From NCBI GenBank assembly GCA_964508495.1, contig CAZDUA010000003.1, positions 1 through 64,000 on the forward strand: a DNA stretch of 64,000 bases, in the 5' to 3' direction. The notes under the pieces are model-generated. The model saw only the letters and a program-made list of their open reading frames with translations, was not told the DNA's origin and did no database searches. Below are positions 49,547-58,583 of this stretch, one piece after another. How positions within the stretch are numbered: the stretch's first letter is position 1; each line of letters opens with the position of its first letter. The position numbers and the translations under genes were made by a program. Source of the stretch: CABMGU01 sp964508495 (GTDB taxonomy: Archaea > Nanobdellota > Nanobdellia > Woesearchaeales > ARS49).

Positions 49547-49882
49547 ATGAACTCGCAAAAGGGTTATACGCGAGTCGTTGGTGTTTTCTTTGTTTTAGTT
49601 GTAGTTTCGCTAATCTTTGATTTCATTCAGTTTGGTCATCGTGCCGAATCTTGGCACAAGATTTTTCACGTTTTGCTCGGTATTGCCGTGATAAGGTTCG
49701 GCTGGAATAACAAGAATTTCTGGCGTCCTTTCTGTTTGTGGAATGGCGCGTTTTTTACTTTAGTCGGCTTGTTTGGTTGGGTTTATCCTGATTTTGCCGG
49801 CTTGGACGCTTTTAATCGTGTTGATACAATCTTGCATTCAATTGTTGGTCTGTCAGGTCTGTTAATTGGTCTTAAGAAGTAG
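49547..49882 (+). CDS. Small membrane protein, tRNA-Ser-linked
   Basis: The protein has 111 aa with four hydrophobic helices (VVGVFFVLVVVSLIFDFI, WHKIFHVLLGIAVIRFGW, LWNGAFFTLVGLFGW, ILHSIVGLSGLLIGL). The pattern resembles DUF4383-type membrane proteins. Its ATG is 1 nt after tRNA-Ser, so tRNase Z cleavage of the cotranscript would leave a leaderless mRNA. The 3' end overlaps the CobW-like gene by 11 bp. Confidence 0.7.
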   Translation: MNSQKGYTRVVGVFFVLVVVSLIFDFIQFGHRAESWHKIFHVLLGIAVIRFGWNNKNFWRPFCLWNGAFFTLVGLFGWVYPDFAGLDAFNRVDTILHSIVGLSGLLIGLKK

Positions 49883-50810
49883 TTTTGTCTAATTTCTTCT
49901 TCAGTTCTTTCTCTTTTATTTTCGTTCCAATAAAGACAACTCTTGTTTCTTTTTTCTCTCCTTTTTCCCATGGTCTTGTGAAGTCCATGTCCCAGTGTTT
50001 GCCGACTTTGTGGAATGCTACTCGTAGTTCGTCTTTTGCTCCTTTTTTGCTTTCTTTTATGCAGATTATTCCTTTTGCGCGGAATATGCTTTCTGGCAGG
50101 CTTGTCCAGAACTTTTGGAATTTGTCTGAATCAACTGGGCCTATGATGAAGGATGCTGTTTCCATTCCTGTGTTGTGCGCGTGGTCGTGTTCTTTTCTTT
50201 TCCAGTCTAGGTGTTTATCCGGATCAAATTTTCCAACGCCTAGAAGCAATTGCAGGTTTGTTTGTCCTTTTATTGTCTCGATTATTTGCGCGTTTGGTAT
50301 GTATTTTTTGATTTCCTTTTTTACTTGTTCAATTCTTTTCTTATCAACCAAGTCTGCTTTGTTTAGCAGAACAATATCTGAGCATTGTAATTGCTCTAAA
50401 GCAGTTTTATTTCTTTTAATGTTGTCTTCAAAGTATTCTGCGTCTATTACGCATATGATGCTGTCTAGTTGTGTTAGATCTACTAGTGGTGGTACGTTGA
50501 ATGTTTGCGCTACTGGTATTGCTTCTGCCAAACCTGAGGTTTCAACCATTAAATAGTCTATTTTTCCGGTGTTGATTAGTTCTTTTGCTGCTTCGAGCAG
50601 GTCTCCTCTTACTGTGCAGCAAATGCAGCCGTTAGGCAACTCTATCATTTTTTCTTTTGTCGTCATCATTAGTGCGCCATCTATGCCTACTGCGCCGTAT
50701 TCGTTTACTATTACTCCTACTCGTAGTCCGTGTTCTGCTGTGAGCACGTAATTGACAAAAGTGGTCTTTCCCGCTCCTAGTGCTCCTGTTACTATCGTTA
50801 CTGGTATCAT
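49872..50810 (-). CDS. CobW/P47K-family GTPase (G3E), metallochaperone-like
   Basis: The protein has 312 aa from ATG 50810 (MIPVTIVTGALGAGKTT, the usual family start). GCICC is the metal-binding CxCC motif, followed by ETSGLAE, NKAD and a C-terminal CobW domain (FRAKGIICIKESKK, WDMDFTRPW). Histidines in KEHDHAHN may bind metal. It probably inserts or delivers metal (zinc or cobalt) to a partner. Shares a TATA box with the divergent UMP kinase gene. Confidence 0.9.
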   Translation of the reverse strand: MIPVTIVTGALGAGKTTFVNYVLTAEHGLRVGVIVNEYGAVGIDGALMMTTKEKMIELPNGCICCTVRGDLLEAAKELINTGKIDYLMVETSGLAEAIPVAQTFNVPPLVDLTQLDSIICVIDAEYFEDNIKRNKTALEQLQCSDIVLLNKADLVDKKRIEQVKKEIKKYIPNAQIIETIKGQTNLQLLLGVGKFDPDKHLDWKRKEHDHAHNTGMETASFIIGPVDSDKFQKFWTSLPESIFRAKGIICIKESKKGAKDELRVAFHKVGKHWDMDFTRPWEKGEKKETRVVFIGTKIKEKELKKKLDKTTS

Positions 50811-50832
50811 TGGTGTTTTTCCACTCATAAAG

Positions 50833-50840
50833 TTTATAAA
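50833..50840. promoter_or_regulatory. Shared TATA box for CobW-like GTPase and UMP kinase
   Basis: TTTATAAA has its centre at 50836.5, which is 26.5 bp from the leftward start (50810) and from the rightward ATG (50863). The exact symmetry also selects 50810 over the upstream in-frame ATG at 50828 as the CobW start. Confidence 0.75.
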
Positions 50841-50862
50841 TCATATGCCTAATTTTAGGAGT

Positions 50863-51519
50863 ATGCAAAAAAGAGTCGTGGTTCTTTCTGTTGGCGGGAG
50901 TCTTATTAATCCTGGCCAAATTCGGGTTGATTTTCTTAAGCATTTGAAGTCTTTTGTTGCTGGCAGTTCTCATAAATTCATTATTATTTGTGGTGGAGGC
51001 ATTCAGGCGAGATTGTATCAGGCTGTTGGAAAGAAGTTTGCGTTAGATAACAAAGCGCTTGATGAGGTTGGTATTAAGGCAACGGTCTTGAATGCTGAGC
51101 TTGTTCGTCATATTTTCAGGGCGTTGCCTGTCCAGCAGGAGCCGAAGGGGATTAATTTCAAGAAAGTCTTGGTGGCTGCTGGCTGGAAGCCTGGTTGTTC
51201 TACTGATTATGATGCTGTTTTGTGGGCTAGGAAGTGTAATGCTAAAGAAGTAATTAATTTGAGTAATACTGATTATGTTTATACTAAGGATCCTAAGAAA
51301 TTTTCTGATGCGAAGCCTTTGAAGAATGTTTCTTGGAAGGATTATAGGAAGATGATTGCTGGTGAGTGGAGTGCTGGTTTGAGCACTCCTTTTGACCCTG
51401 TTGCTTCCAAGGCTGCTGAAAGGTTGAAGTTGAGAGTGTTCGCCATTAATGGTCAGAAGTTAGAAGAATTGTCAAAAGCGCTTAGCGGCAAATCTTTTGT
51501 TGGCACGGTGATTGGATGA
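50863..51519 (+). CDS. pyrH: UMP kinase
   Basis: The protein has 218 aa, archaeal type. VVLSVGGSLI is the phosphate-binding start, FIIICGGGIQAR follows, then the C-terminal amino-acid-kinase block (INLSNTDYVYTKDPKK, PFDPVASKAAERL). It phosphorylates UMP to UDP with ATP. The upstream TATA box is shared with the CobW-like gene. The transglutaminase-like gene starts inside its stop (ATGA). Confidence 0.93.
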   Translation: MQKRVVVLSVGGSLINPGQIRVDFLKHLKSFVAGSSHKFIIICGGGIQARLYQAVGKKFALDNKALDEVGIKATVLNAELVRHIFRALPVQQEPKGINFKKVLVAAGWKPGCSTDYDAVLWARKCNAKEVINLSNTDYVYTKDPKKFSDAKPLKNVSWKDYRKMIAGEWSAGLSTPFDPVASKAAERLKLRVFAINGQKLEELSKALSGKSFVGTVIG

Positions 51520-53453
51520 AGAAATTTCTTCTTTTGTTGTTGTTGCTTCCTCTTGTCTCTGCTCAGCCTGCTGAGTGGTTTCAGTCAAGTTTTGTCAAGG
51601 TTCAGCTGAATGTTTCGTCTAGTGTTGATTTGTTGCCTCGTGGTCCTCAGCCTTTTGTTGAGTCTTTGACTGCCGATGTTATTTTTGTTCCGCATAATTC
51701 TGAGTTTGTTGCTGTTAGGAGTTTTGATTCTGTTCCTTCTGCTTTAGTCACGGCTGATCGTGTTCGTTTTGAATGGGTTGCTCCTGCTTTAGGCTCTCTT
51801 AATTATAGGTACTCTGCCGTTGTTGAGACTGTTAATTCTGTTCCCAGAGTGAGAGCGAAAATCCCGTATCCGATTGCAGTGCCGAATAATTTAAAAAAAT
51901 ACATTGAGCCGACTAAAAATATTGATTCTAACAATCCTGCTGTTCTCGGCCAGGCTCATTTGATTGTAAAGAATGAAGATGATTTGTTTTTGGTCGTTAG
52001 CAAGCTTGCTGTTTGGGTGAAGTCTAATGTTGATTATAATTTGAGCACGTTGACAGCAGAGGTTTCCCAGCCTGCTTCTTGGGTGTTGGAGAACAGGTAT
52101 GGTGTTTGTGATGAACTAACCAGCTTATTCATCGCAATGTTGCGTGCTTTGAAGATTCCTGCGCGTTTTGTTTCTGGTGTTGCTTTTAGCAGCAGTCCTG
52201 ATGTGCCGGGTGGTTGGGGCGCTCATGGTTGGGCTGAGGTTTATTTTCCTGGTGTTGGCTGGGTTCCTTTTGATCCTACTTTTGGCGAGTATGGCTGGGT
52301 TGACCCTGGTCATATTAAGTTGAAAGAATCTTTTGACCCTCAAGAGCCCACCACGGTGTTTGAGTGGCAGGCGCGTGATGTTGATGTTAAAGTGCAGGAT
52401 TTGGAGGTTTCAGCCGGTCTTGTTGAGAAGAGTGGAAGGGTTCCTCCTGAGCTGAAGATTGCTGTTTCTCCTTTGAAAGCGAGAGTTGGCTTCGGAAGTT
52501 ATAATGGAATCGTGCTTGATGTTGAGAACTTGGCTGATTATTATGTTGGTGCTGATTTTAGTTTGACGCGTGTTACTGATATGAAGATTTTGGGCAGTGA
52601 GTCTCAGGGTGTTGTTTTGACTCCGAGAGGCCGTGGTCGTGTTTTCTGGACTGTTGAGGTGAAGGAAGGTCTTGATCCTAAGTTCCAGTATGAGCTTCCT
52701 TTGCTGGTTTATAGTATTCGCAACGAAACTTTTAGTTCAGCATTTGCTGTTGGCCAGTGGGATGTTGGTTATTCTTTGCTTGATATTAATTCGAATATTG
52801 AGCGTTTGACTGTTTCGCAAAAGGACGCGTTGGATTTAGCTTGTGCTTTTGAGAATGATCTTGTCTGGACTGATGCTGGCAAGTTGAACTGTCTTGTTCA
52901 GAATCGTGCTGAGGTTGAAGTTCCTGTTACTGTTTGTTTTGAGAAGTGCCAGCAGTTGTCTGTTTCTGCTAAGGGCACGGTTCCTGTTTCTTTTAGTGTT
53001 CCTTCTGTAACGCCTGGCCCTCATGAGGTTGAGGTTTCTGCGACTTCTGGAACGGTTGTTAAGAAGGCGGTTTTGACTTTAGTGCGTCTTGACCCGCCTC
53101 GTATTGAAATCAATGATGTTTCTCTTCCTCCGGTTGTTAATTACGGTGATTCTTTCTCGTTGAAGTTTACTCTAACGAGAGCTAGTGTTTCTTTCCCGCA
53201 GAATGTTAGCGTTGAGGTTGAAGGCGGCGGTGCTAGTGCCAGCATTGATGTTGGCGAATTGCTTGTTGACCAGGAAATCGTTGTTAATATTCGTTCTGAC
53301 CAGTTGTATTCTTCCAATCCTGTTTTTGATATTGATGTTTCTTTTAAGGACTCGTTCGGTAAAGAGTTCAGCGTGAGCAAGAGCGCTTCCATTCAAGTCA
53401 ATAATGTCCCTTGGTACAAGCGTGTTATTGGCTGGTTTGTTGATTTGTTTTAG
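51516..53453 (+). CDS. Secreted transglutaminase-like protein
   Basis: The protein has 645 aa. A signal peptide (FLLLLLLLPLVSAQ) is followed by a beta domain, the transglutaminase-like core with Cys in RYGVCDELTSLF, His in GAHGWAEVYFP and Asp in PFDPTFGEYG, then three or four immunoglobulin-like beta domains and a C-terminal amphipathic WYKRVIGWFVDLF. The triad suggests a protease or crosslinking enzyme acting outside the cell, possibly on surface glycoproteins. Cotranscribed with UMP kinase. Confidence 0.88.
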   Translation: MKKFLLLLLLLPLVSAQPAEWFQSSFVKVQLNVSSSVDLLPRGPQPFVESLTADVIFVPHNSEFVAVRSFDSVPSALVTADRVRFEWVAPALGSLNYRYSAVVETVNSVPRVRAKIPYPIAVPNNLKKYIEPTKNIDSNNPAVLGQAHLIVKNEDDLFLVVSKLAVWVKSNVDYNLSTLTAEVSQPASWVLENRYGVCDELTSLFIAMLRALKIPARFVSGVAFSSSPDVPGGWGAHGWAEVYFPGVGWVPFDPTFGEYGWVDPGHIKLKESFDPQEPTTVFEWQARDVDVKVQDLEVSAGLVEKSGRVPPELKIAVSPLKARVGFGSYNGIVLDVENLADYYVGADFSLTRVTDMKILGSESQGVVLTPRGRGRVFWTVEVKEGLDPKFQYELPLLVYSIRNETFSSAFAVGQWDVGYSLLDINSNIERLTVSQKDALDLACAFENDLVWTDAGKLNCLVQNRAEVEVPVTVCFEKCQQLSVSAKGTVPVSFSVPSVTPGPHEVEVSATSGTVVKKAVLTLVRLDPPRIEINDVSLPPVVNYGDSFSLKFTLTRASVSFPQNVSVEVEGGGASASIDVGELLVDQEIVVNIRSDQLYSSNPVFDIDVSFKDSFGKEFSVSKSASIQVNNVPWYKRVIGWFVDLF

Positions 53454-53492
53454 AACAGTAGTTTTATAAACACCCTTTCTTCTTTTAAACTC

Positions 53493-55322
53493 ATGCCAAA
53501 GAGTGTGGTGGAAAAGCTTGTTCCGGATACAAGCGTTATAATTCAGGGGTTGGTTAGCGAGCAGTTATCCAAGGGCGAGCTTCAGGTAGGTGAACTTATT
53601 TTGCACGAGGCTGTTCTTGCTGAGCTTGAGCATCAGGCTAATGCGGGTCGTGCTTCTGGATATATTGGTCTTGATGAAGTGCAGCGTTTGCATGAGATGG
53701 CTGAGAAGAAGCGTTTGACTTTGCGTTTTGCCGGTCATCGTCCTGGCGCGAATGAGATTAGGTATGCGAAGCTGGGAGAAATAGACAGTGTCATCCGCCA
53801 GCTTGCTTATGATGAGGATGCAACTTTGCTTACGGCTGATAAGGTGCAGGCTCGTGTTGCTGAAGCGCGTGGCGTTAAAGTTATTTTTGTTCCGCAGAAG
53901 GAATATTGTCCTAAGCCTTTGAAGATGGATGCTTTTTTTGATGAAACAACTATGTCTGTTCATTTGCGAGATAGGGTTTTGCCTATGGCGAAGAAGGGCG
54001 CTCCGGGCAACTGGCAGTTTGTGCCTATTAAAAATAATCTGATGACTTCTGAGGAGATTAAGGAGATTTCCCGTGAGATGATTGAAGAGGCCGGCTGTCG
54101 CACTGATGGTTTTTTGGAAATCCAGCGCGAGGGCTCAACAATAGTCCAGCTTGGACTATATCGAACAGTTATCTTGCGTCCTCCTTTTAGCGATAATTGG
54201 GAGATTACTTGTGTTCGTCCTGTGCGTCATTTGAAGATGAATGATTATGTGATGTCCGAAAAGCTGAACAAGCGTTTGTCAGAGCAGGCTGAGGGAGTTC
54301 TTATTGCAGGTGCCCCTGGTATGGGTAAGTCTACTTTTGCTCAAGCTTTGGTAGAGCAATACGCCGCGCTTGGAAAGATTATCAAAACTGTTGAAGCGCC
54401 TAGAGATTTAGTCCTGCCTGATACAATTACTCAGCTCTCGTATAGTCGTAGCACGCCTGAGGAAGTTCATGACGTCTTGTTGTTGTCCCGTCCAGACTAC
54501 TCATTATTCGATGAGATGCGTAATCCTAAGGATTTCAGTTTGTTTTCTGATCTGCGTTTGGCTGGTGTTGGGATGATTGGTGTTGTTCATGGAACGACTG
54601 CATTAGATGCCATTCAGCGTTTTATTGGCAAGATTGACTTGGGAGTGATTCCTCACGTTGTTGATACTGTTGTTTTTATCAAGCACGGTAAGGTCGAACA
54701 AGTTTTGGGAATTAAGATGATTGTGAAAGTGCCTGCTGGTATGACAGAGGCTGATTTGGCGCGTCCTGTTGTTGTCATTAGTGATTTCGAGTCTGACAAG
54801 GCAATCGCCGAAATTTATTCTTATGGTGAAGAAACCGTGGTTGTTCCAGTGCAGGAGGAGCGTCAGACTGGCGCCAAGGCTCTTGCTGCTCAGCATTTGC
54901 AAAAAATCTTCCAGCGTTATGGTGATGATGTTAAGGTTGAAGTTGTTGGCGACCATAAGGCTGTTGTTTATGTTCCGGAAAAATTCATTCCCGCGATTAT
55001 CGGCCAGGGCGGCAAGAATGTCCAGGCGTTAGAACAGCAATTAGGTATTGGTCTTGATATTCGTGAGCTTGGCGAACAGCCGAGAACGTCAACCGGAAGA
55101 GAAATTCAGTATAGGGTGACGGGTAGCAAAAATCACGTTGAATTTTTATTGGGCGATCAGTATTCTGGCAAGAACATTGACGTTAAAGTTAACAATGAGT
55201 ATGTTGCTACTTTTGCTGTTAGTCATAATGGCTTGGTAAGGATTAAAAAATCTAATAAGTTCGGTAACATGATCATGGATGCTTTAGACCGTGGTGATAA
55301 GGTTAGTTTTGTAGGTGAATAA
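53493..55322 (+). CDS. PIN-domain/PilT-type ATPase/KH-domain protein
   Basis: The protein has 609 aa. The N-terminal PIN domain has VPDTSVIIQG and further acidic residues (AELEHQA, DSVIRQLA, LLTADKV). A VirB11/PilT-like ATPase follows (Walker A GAPGMGKSTF), then a KH domain with IIGQGGKNVQALE. This PIN-ATPase-KH layout is conserved across archaea, with an RNA-processing or degradation role suspected. Leaderless start at ATG 53493; SerRS follows 1 bp after the stop. Confidence 0.92.
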   Translation: MPKSVVEKLVPDTSVIIQGLVSEQLSKGELQVGELILHEAVLAELEHQANAGRASGYIGLDEVQRLHEMAEKKRLTLRFAGHRPGANEIRYAKLGEIDSVIRQLAYDEDATLLTADKVQARVAEARGVKVIFVPQKEYCPKPLKMDAFFDETTMSVHLRDRVLPMAKKGAPGNWQFVPIKNNLMTSEEIKEISREMIEEAGCRTDGFLEIQREGSTIVQLGLYRTVILRPPFSDNWEITCVRPVRHLKMNDYVMSEKLNKRLSEQAEGVLIAGAPGMGKSTFAQALVEQYAALGKIIKTVEAPRDLVLPDTITQLSYSRSTPEEVHDVLLLSRPDYSLFDEMRNPKDFSLFSDLRLAGVGMIGVVHGTTALDAIQRFIGKIDLGVIPHVVDTVVFIKHGKVEQVLGIKMIVKVPAGMTEADLARPVVVISDFESDKAIAEIYSYGEETVVVPVQEERQTGAKALAAQHLQKIFQRYGDDVKVEVVGDHKAVVYVPEKFIPAIIGQGGKNVQALEQQLGIGLDIRELGEQPRTSTGREIQYRVTGSKNHVEFLLGDQYSGKNIDVKVNNEYVATFAVSHNGLVRIKKSNKFGNMIMDALDRGDKVSFVGE

Positions 55323-55323
55323 G

Positions 55324-56592
55324 ATGTTGGATATCAGCTACGTTAGGCAATATCCGGATGTTGTAAGGGAGAATTTGCGTAAGCGTCAGGTTCCGGAGTA
55401 TTTGACTTATTTTGATGCTGTTTTAAAGAATGATGAGTTGTGGCGTGGGTTGAAGGCTAAGGTTGACCAGGCTCGTGCGAGGCGTAATAAGATTTCTGCT
55501 GAGATTAATGAGGCTAAGAAGTCTGGCAAGGATGCTTCCAAGCTTATCAAAGAGGCTGCGGAAATACCTAAACTTATCGCTGAGGCTGAAAAGCAGCTTG
55601 CTGAACTGCACGACAAAATTCGTGTTTGTTTGTTTAAGATTCCCAACCTTACTCACGAGAGCGTGCCTTATGGTAAAGACGATACTGAGAACAAGGTTGT
55701 GAAGACTTTTGGTAAGAAGCCAACTTTCAAATTCGCGCCAATTAGTCATGTTGACCTCGTGCAGAAGAAGGGCTGGGTTGATTTTGAGCGTGCTGGTAAG
55801 ATTTCTGGCGCGAGATGGTATTTTTTGAAGGGTGACTTGGCGGTTCTTGAGATGGCTATCGTGCATTATGCTATGGATTTCATGCGTGAGAAGAAATTCA
55901 CTCCTGTTGTTCCTCCTTTTATGATGTCGAGGAAGGCGTATGAGGGTGTTGTTAGTTTGGAGGACTTTGAGAATGTTATGTACAAAGTTGAGGGCGAAGA
56001 TTTGTACTCGATTGCTACTTCAGAGCATCCATTGACCGCAATGTACATGGATGAAGTTCTTGATGAGTCTAACCTTCCAATAAAGCTTGCAGGATTTTCT
56101 ACAAACTTCCGTAAGGAGGCCGGCGCTCATGGCAAAGACCAGAAGGGTATTTTCCGTGTTCACCAGTTTAACAAAGTAGAACAAATCGTAATCTGTCGTC
56201 CTGAAGAGTCTTGGCACTTCCATGAGGAATTGTTGAAGAATGCGTTAGAATTTTTTGATAGTTTGGGCTTGCATGGTCGTGTTGTGAATGTTTGTACTGG
56301 CGATTTGGGCATTATTGCTGCAAAGAAATATGATATTGAGGTTTGGTATCCTGTTCAGGATGCTTTTAGAGAGGTTGTTTCGTGTTCAAACTGCACGAGC
56401 TATCAGGCAGTGCGTTCTAACATTCGTTTCCAGCACGACCAGGAGCGTCATTTCGTGCACTCTTTGAACAGTACTTGCGTTGCTACGACAAGAGCTTTAG
56501 TCGCAATTCTTGAGAACTTCCAGAAGGATGATGGTAGTGTTATTGTTCCTGCGGTTTTGCAAAAATATACTGGTTTTAAGGTTATGAAATAA
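55324..56592 (+). CDS. serS: Seryl-tRNA synthetase
   Basis: The protein has 422 aa. An N-terminal coiled-coil arm (KVDQARARRNKISAEINEAKKS, split here) binds the long tRNA-Ser variable arm, and the class II core shows motif 2 NFRKEAGAHGKD and motif 3 LNSTCVATTRALVAILE. It is the ordinary SerRS type, not the rare methanogen form. A tRNA-Ser gene is 6 kb upstream. It is in an operon with the PIN-ATPase and zinc-ribbon membrane genes. Confidence 0.96.
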   Translation: MLDISYVRQYPDVVRENLRKRQVPEYLTYFDAVLKNDELWRGLKAKVDQARARRNKISAEINEAKKSGKDASKLIKEAAEIPKLIAEAEKQLAELHDKIRVCLFKIPNLTHESVPYGKDDTENKVVKTFGKKPTFKFAPISHVDLVQKKGWVDFERAGKISGARWYFLKGDLAVLEMAIVHYAMDFMREKKFTPVVPPFMMSRKAYEGVVSLEDFENVMYKVEGEDLYSIATSEHPLTAMYMDEVLDESNLPIKLAGFSTNFRKEAGAHGKDQKGIFRVHQFNKVEQIVICRPEESWHFHEELLKNALEFFDSLGLHGRVVNVCTGDLGIIAAKKYDIEVWYPVQDAFREVVSCSNCTSYQAVRSNIRFQHDQERHFVHSLNSTCVATTRALVAILENFQKDDGSVIVPAVLQKYTGFKVMK

Positions 56593-56593
56593 A

Positions 56594-56890
56594 ATGGCCG
56601 AGATTGCTTGGTGGGCGTGGCTTGGTATCGGATTGTTGGTAGCGCTCACTTCTGTTTTTAGTGGCGGCAAGCTTACTTTGTTCGCTTGGGTTGGTCTTGT
56701 TTTCATTGTTATCGGTATTGCTAAGGTTGTTTCTTTGTTCGTTTTAACGCCGAAAGAGGAGAAGAAAGTTCAGCAGCAGCGTATTCCAACTCCCTATCAG
56801 CACCAGCCTGCTTCTTATTGTCCTGTTTGCAGGTTTACGGTCATGCCTAATGATCGTTTTTGCAAGTATTGTGGCGCTAGATTAAGATAG
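56594..56890 (+). CDS. Zinc-ribbon membrane protein
   Basis: The protein has 98 aa. Two transmembrane helices (AWLGIGLLVALTSVF and LFAWVGLVFIVIGIAKVVSLF) are followed by a Gln-rich linker and a C-terminal zinc ribbon (CPVC...CKYCGARLR). Many archaea have such short two-helix plus double-CxxC proteins; function unknown. It starts 1 bp after SerRS. Confidence 0.85.
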   Translation: MAEIAWWAWLGIGLLVALTSVFSGGKLTLFAWVGLVFIVIGIAKVVSLFVLTPKEEKKVQQQRIPTPYQHQPASYCPVCRFTVMPNDRFCKYCGARLR

Positions 56891-56940
56891 TATTCTGTAC
56901 TCCCACAAATCTTAAAAATGCTTCTATTCTCGTTCTTGGT

Positions 56941-58014
56941 ATGGGGTTAAAAGATGTGTTGAGCGCAAATGAATCGCTGTTCAAGAATGAGGAGTCGTTA
57001 GATCCGGAATGGCTGCCTAAGAACTTGCCTTTTAGAGAAGAGCAGCATCATGCTATTGCTAATTGTATTAAGCCTTTGTTGCAGAGTAGAACAGGAAGAA
57101 ATTGCATCATCTCTGGCGCTCCGGGTATTGGTAAAACTGCTGCAGTAAAGCTCATTATGAAGGAGTTGGAAGAAAACCCTGATGTTAATGCTCCTGACAT
57201 TTACATCTTGTACGTTAACTGTTGGCAGAAAAATACTACTTATAAAATCTTTGTAGAGCTCTGCGAGCAGTTGGGCTACAAGTTTACCCAGAACAAGAAT
57301 ACTGAGGATTTGTTTAAGATTGTCCAGAATATTGTTAACAAGAAGGCGGCTGTTTTCGCGTTTGATGAGGTTGACAAAGTGGAGGATGTCGATTTCTTGT
57401 ATCATATTTTCACTGACATTTTGAAGAAGACTATTTTAATGATTACTAATCGTCCTCAGTGGTATTCTGAGGTTGATGAGCGTATCCGCTCCAGATTGAT
57501 TCCTGAAAAGATTAATTTCTCGCAATATTCTAGTGAGGAAATCTCTGGCATTTTGAAGCAGCGTATTGATTATGCTTTCTCAGCTAATCGTTGGGATGAT
57601 TCTGCGGTTAGCATGATTGTGGAAAAGACGATTTCTGCAGGTGATGTTCGTATTGGCTTGCATTTGTTGAGGGAGGCTGGTCTTGCTGCAGAAGATAGGT
57701 CTTCTAAGAAGGTTGTTCTTGAGCATGCTAAGCTTGCTCTTGCTAAGATGAGTGATTTCTCTATTAAGCCTGCTGAGGACTTGTCTGATGATTCTAAAGT
57801 TATTTTGGAATTAATCAAGGTTCAGTCTGGCAAGATTGGTGATTTGTTCAAGATTTATCAGGAGCAGGGTGGTGCTGGCACTTACAAGACTTTCCAGAGA
57901 AGAATTGAAACTTTGGAGAAAGGTGGCTTTATCGACACAAAGAAGATTGTGGGCGGTAAAGACGGCACGACAACGTTAGTAACTACTAAGAACAAATCTT
58001 TGGACGAATTCTAA
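56941..58014 (+). CDS. cdc6: Cdc6/Orc1 replication initiator
   Basis: The protein has 357 aa. AAA+ ATPase with Walker A SGAPGIGKTAAV, Walker B FAFDEVDKV, sensor 1 ILMITNRPQW and a C-terminal winged-helix domain (LIKVQSGKIGDLFKIYQE). It recognises replication origins. The 50 bp in front of the gene hold a TATA-like CTTAAAAATG but no visible ORB repeats, so the origin is probably elsewhere. Confidence 0.95.
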   Translation: MGLKDVLSANESLFKNEESLDPEWLPKNLPFREEQHHAIANCIKPLLQSRTGRNCIISGAPGIGKTAAVKLIMKELEENPDVNAPDIYILYVNCWQKNTTYKIFVELCEQLGYKFTQNKNTEDLFKIVQNIVNKKAAVFAFDEVDKVEDVDFLYHIFTDILKKTILMITNRPQWYSEVDERIRSRLIPEKINFSQYSSEEISGILKQRIDYAFSANRWDDSAVSMIVEKTISAGDVRIGLHLLREAGLAAEDRSSKKVVLEHAKLALAKMSDFSIKPAEDLSDDSKVILELIKVQSGKIGDLFKIYQEQGGAGTYKTFQRRIETLEKGGFIDTKKIVGGKDGTTTLVTTKNKSLDEF

Positions 58015-58493
58015 AGCACTTCAATGTCTATTTGAGTGTAAGGGAACTGGTTTGTGTCTACTATCGTGTAATTTGTAGTGCCTGCTTCGTGCGCTATTGC
58101 GAAGTCCTTGCATTGTGCGAAAATGTCTTCTCTGCACTGCATCATTGATTCTTTTGTTGGGAACCTGTGCGTTTGGAGTTTTCCGTTCATTACTCCTCTT
58201 ATGAGCCAGTTGCCTTTCATTTCTTTTGGCTCTTTGTCTGCTATGTCGGTGAGGCATTCGTATTCTCCTGATCCGAACTCGTGTATTACGACTCGTCCGT
58301 TGAAGTGTGCTCTTTCTTCGGTCAGTTTTTCTTCAAGTTCGCTTTTGTTAGAATAAATGCGCACGTGTTGGTATTTTGGGTTTGTTTTATCGTACGCTGC
58401 AAGCATTATCATGCTCGGCTTGTAATTGGGCTCGGCTCTTTCAATTCTGCCTTTCAGGTCTTTTATTGCTTGGTCTTGTAATATGTGAAGCAT
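58011..58493 (-). CDS. Uncharacterised protein
   Basis: The protein has 160 aa, soluble, with an N-terminal helix, a KYQHVRIYSNKSELEEKL middle and HEFGSGEYECLTD. No signal peptide, membrane helix or known motif is visible. It overlaps the Cdc6 stop by 4 bp and has an AT-rich promoter region upstream of 58493. Family not recognised. Confidence 0.65.
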   Translation of the reverse strand: MLHILQDQAIKDLKGRIERAEPNYKPSMIMLAAYDKTNPKYQHVRIYSNKSELEEKLTEERAHFNGRVVIHEFGSGEYECLTDIADKEPKEMKGNWLIRGVMNGKLQTHRFPTKESMMQCREDIFAQCKDFAIAHEAGTTNYTIVDTNQFPYTQIDIEVL

Positions 58494-58583
58494 CTTACTC
58501 ACAATTAACTATTAAATTGTATAGTCGATATTTAAATCTTGCCGAGAATAAGGTTTATATAGTATTCGGGCTAATTTCTGTTT

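Noticed and set aside
56890..56940. Candidate replication origin upstream of cdc6
   Set aside because: Only 50 bp with a promoter-like element; no repeated ORB-type motif or extended AT-rich unwinding region seen.
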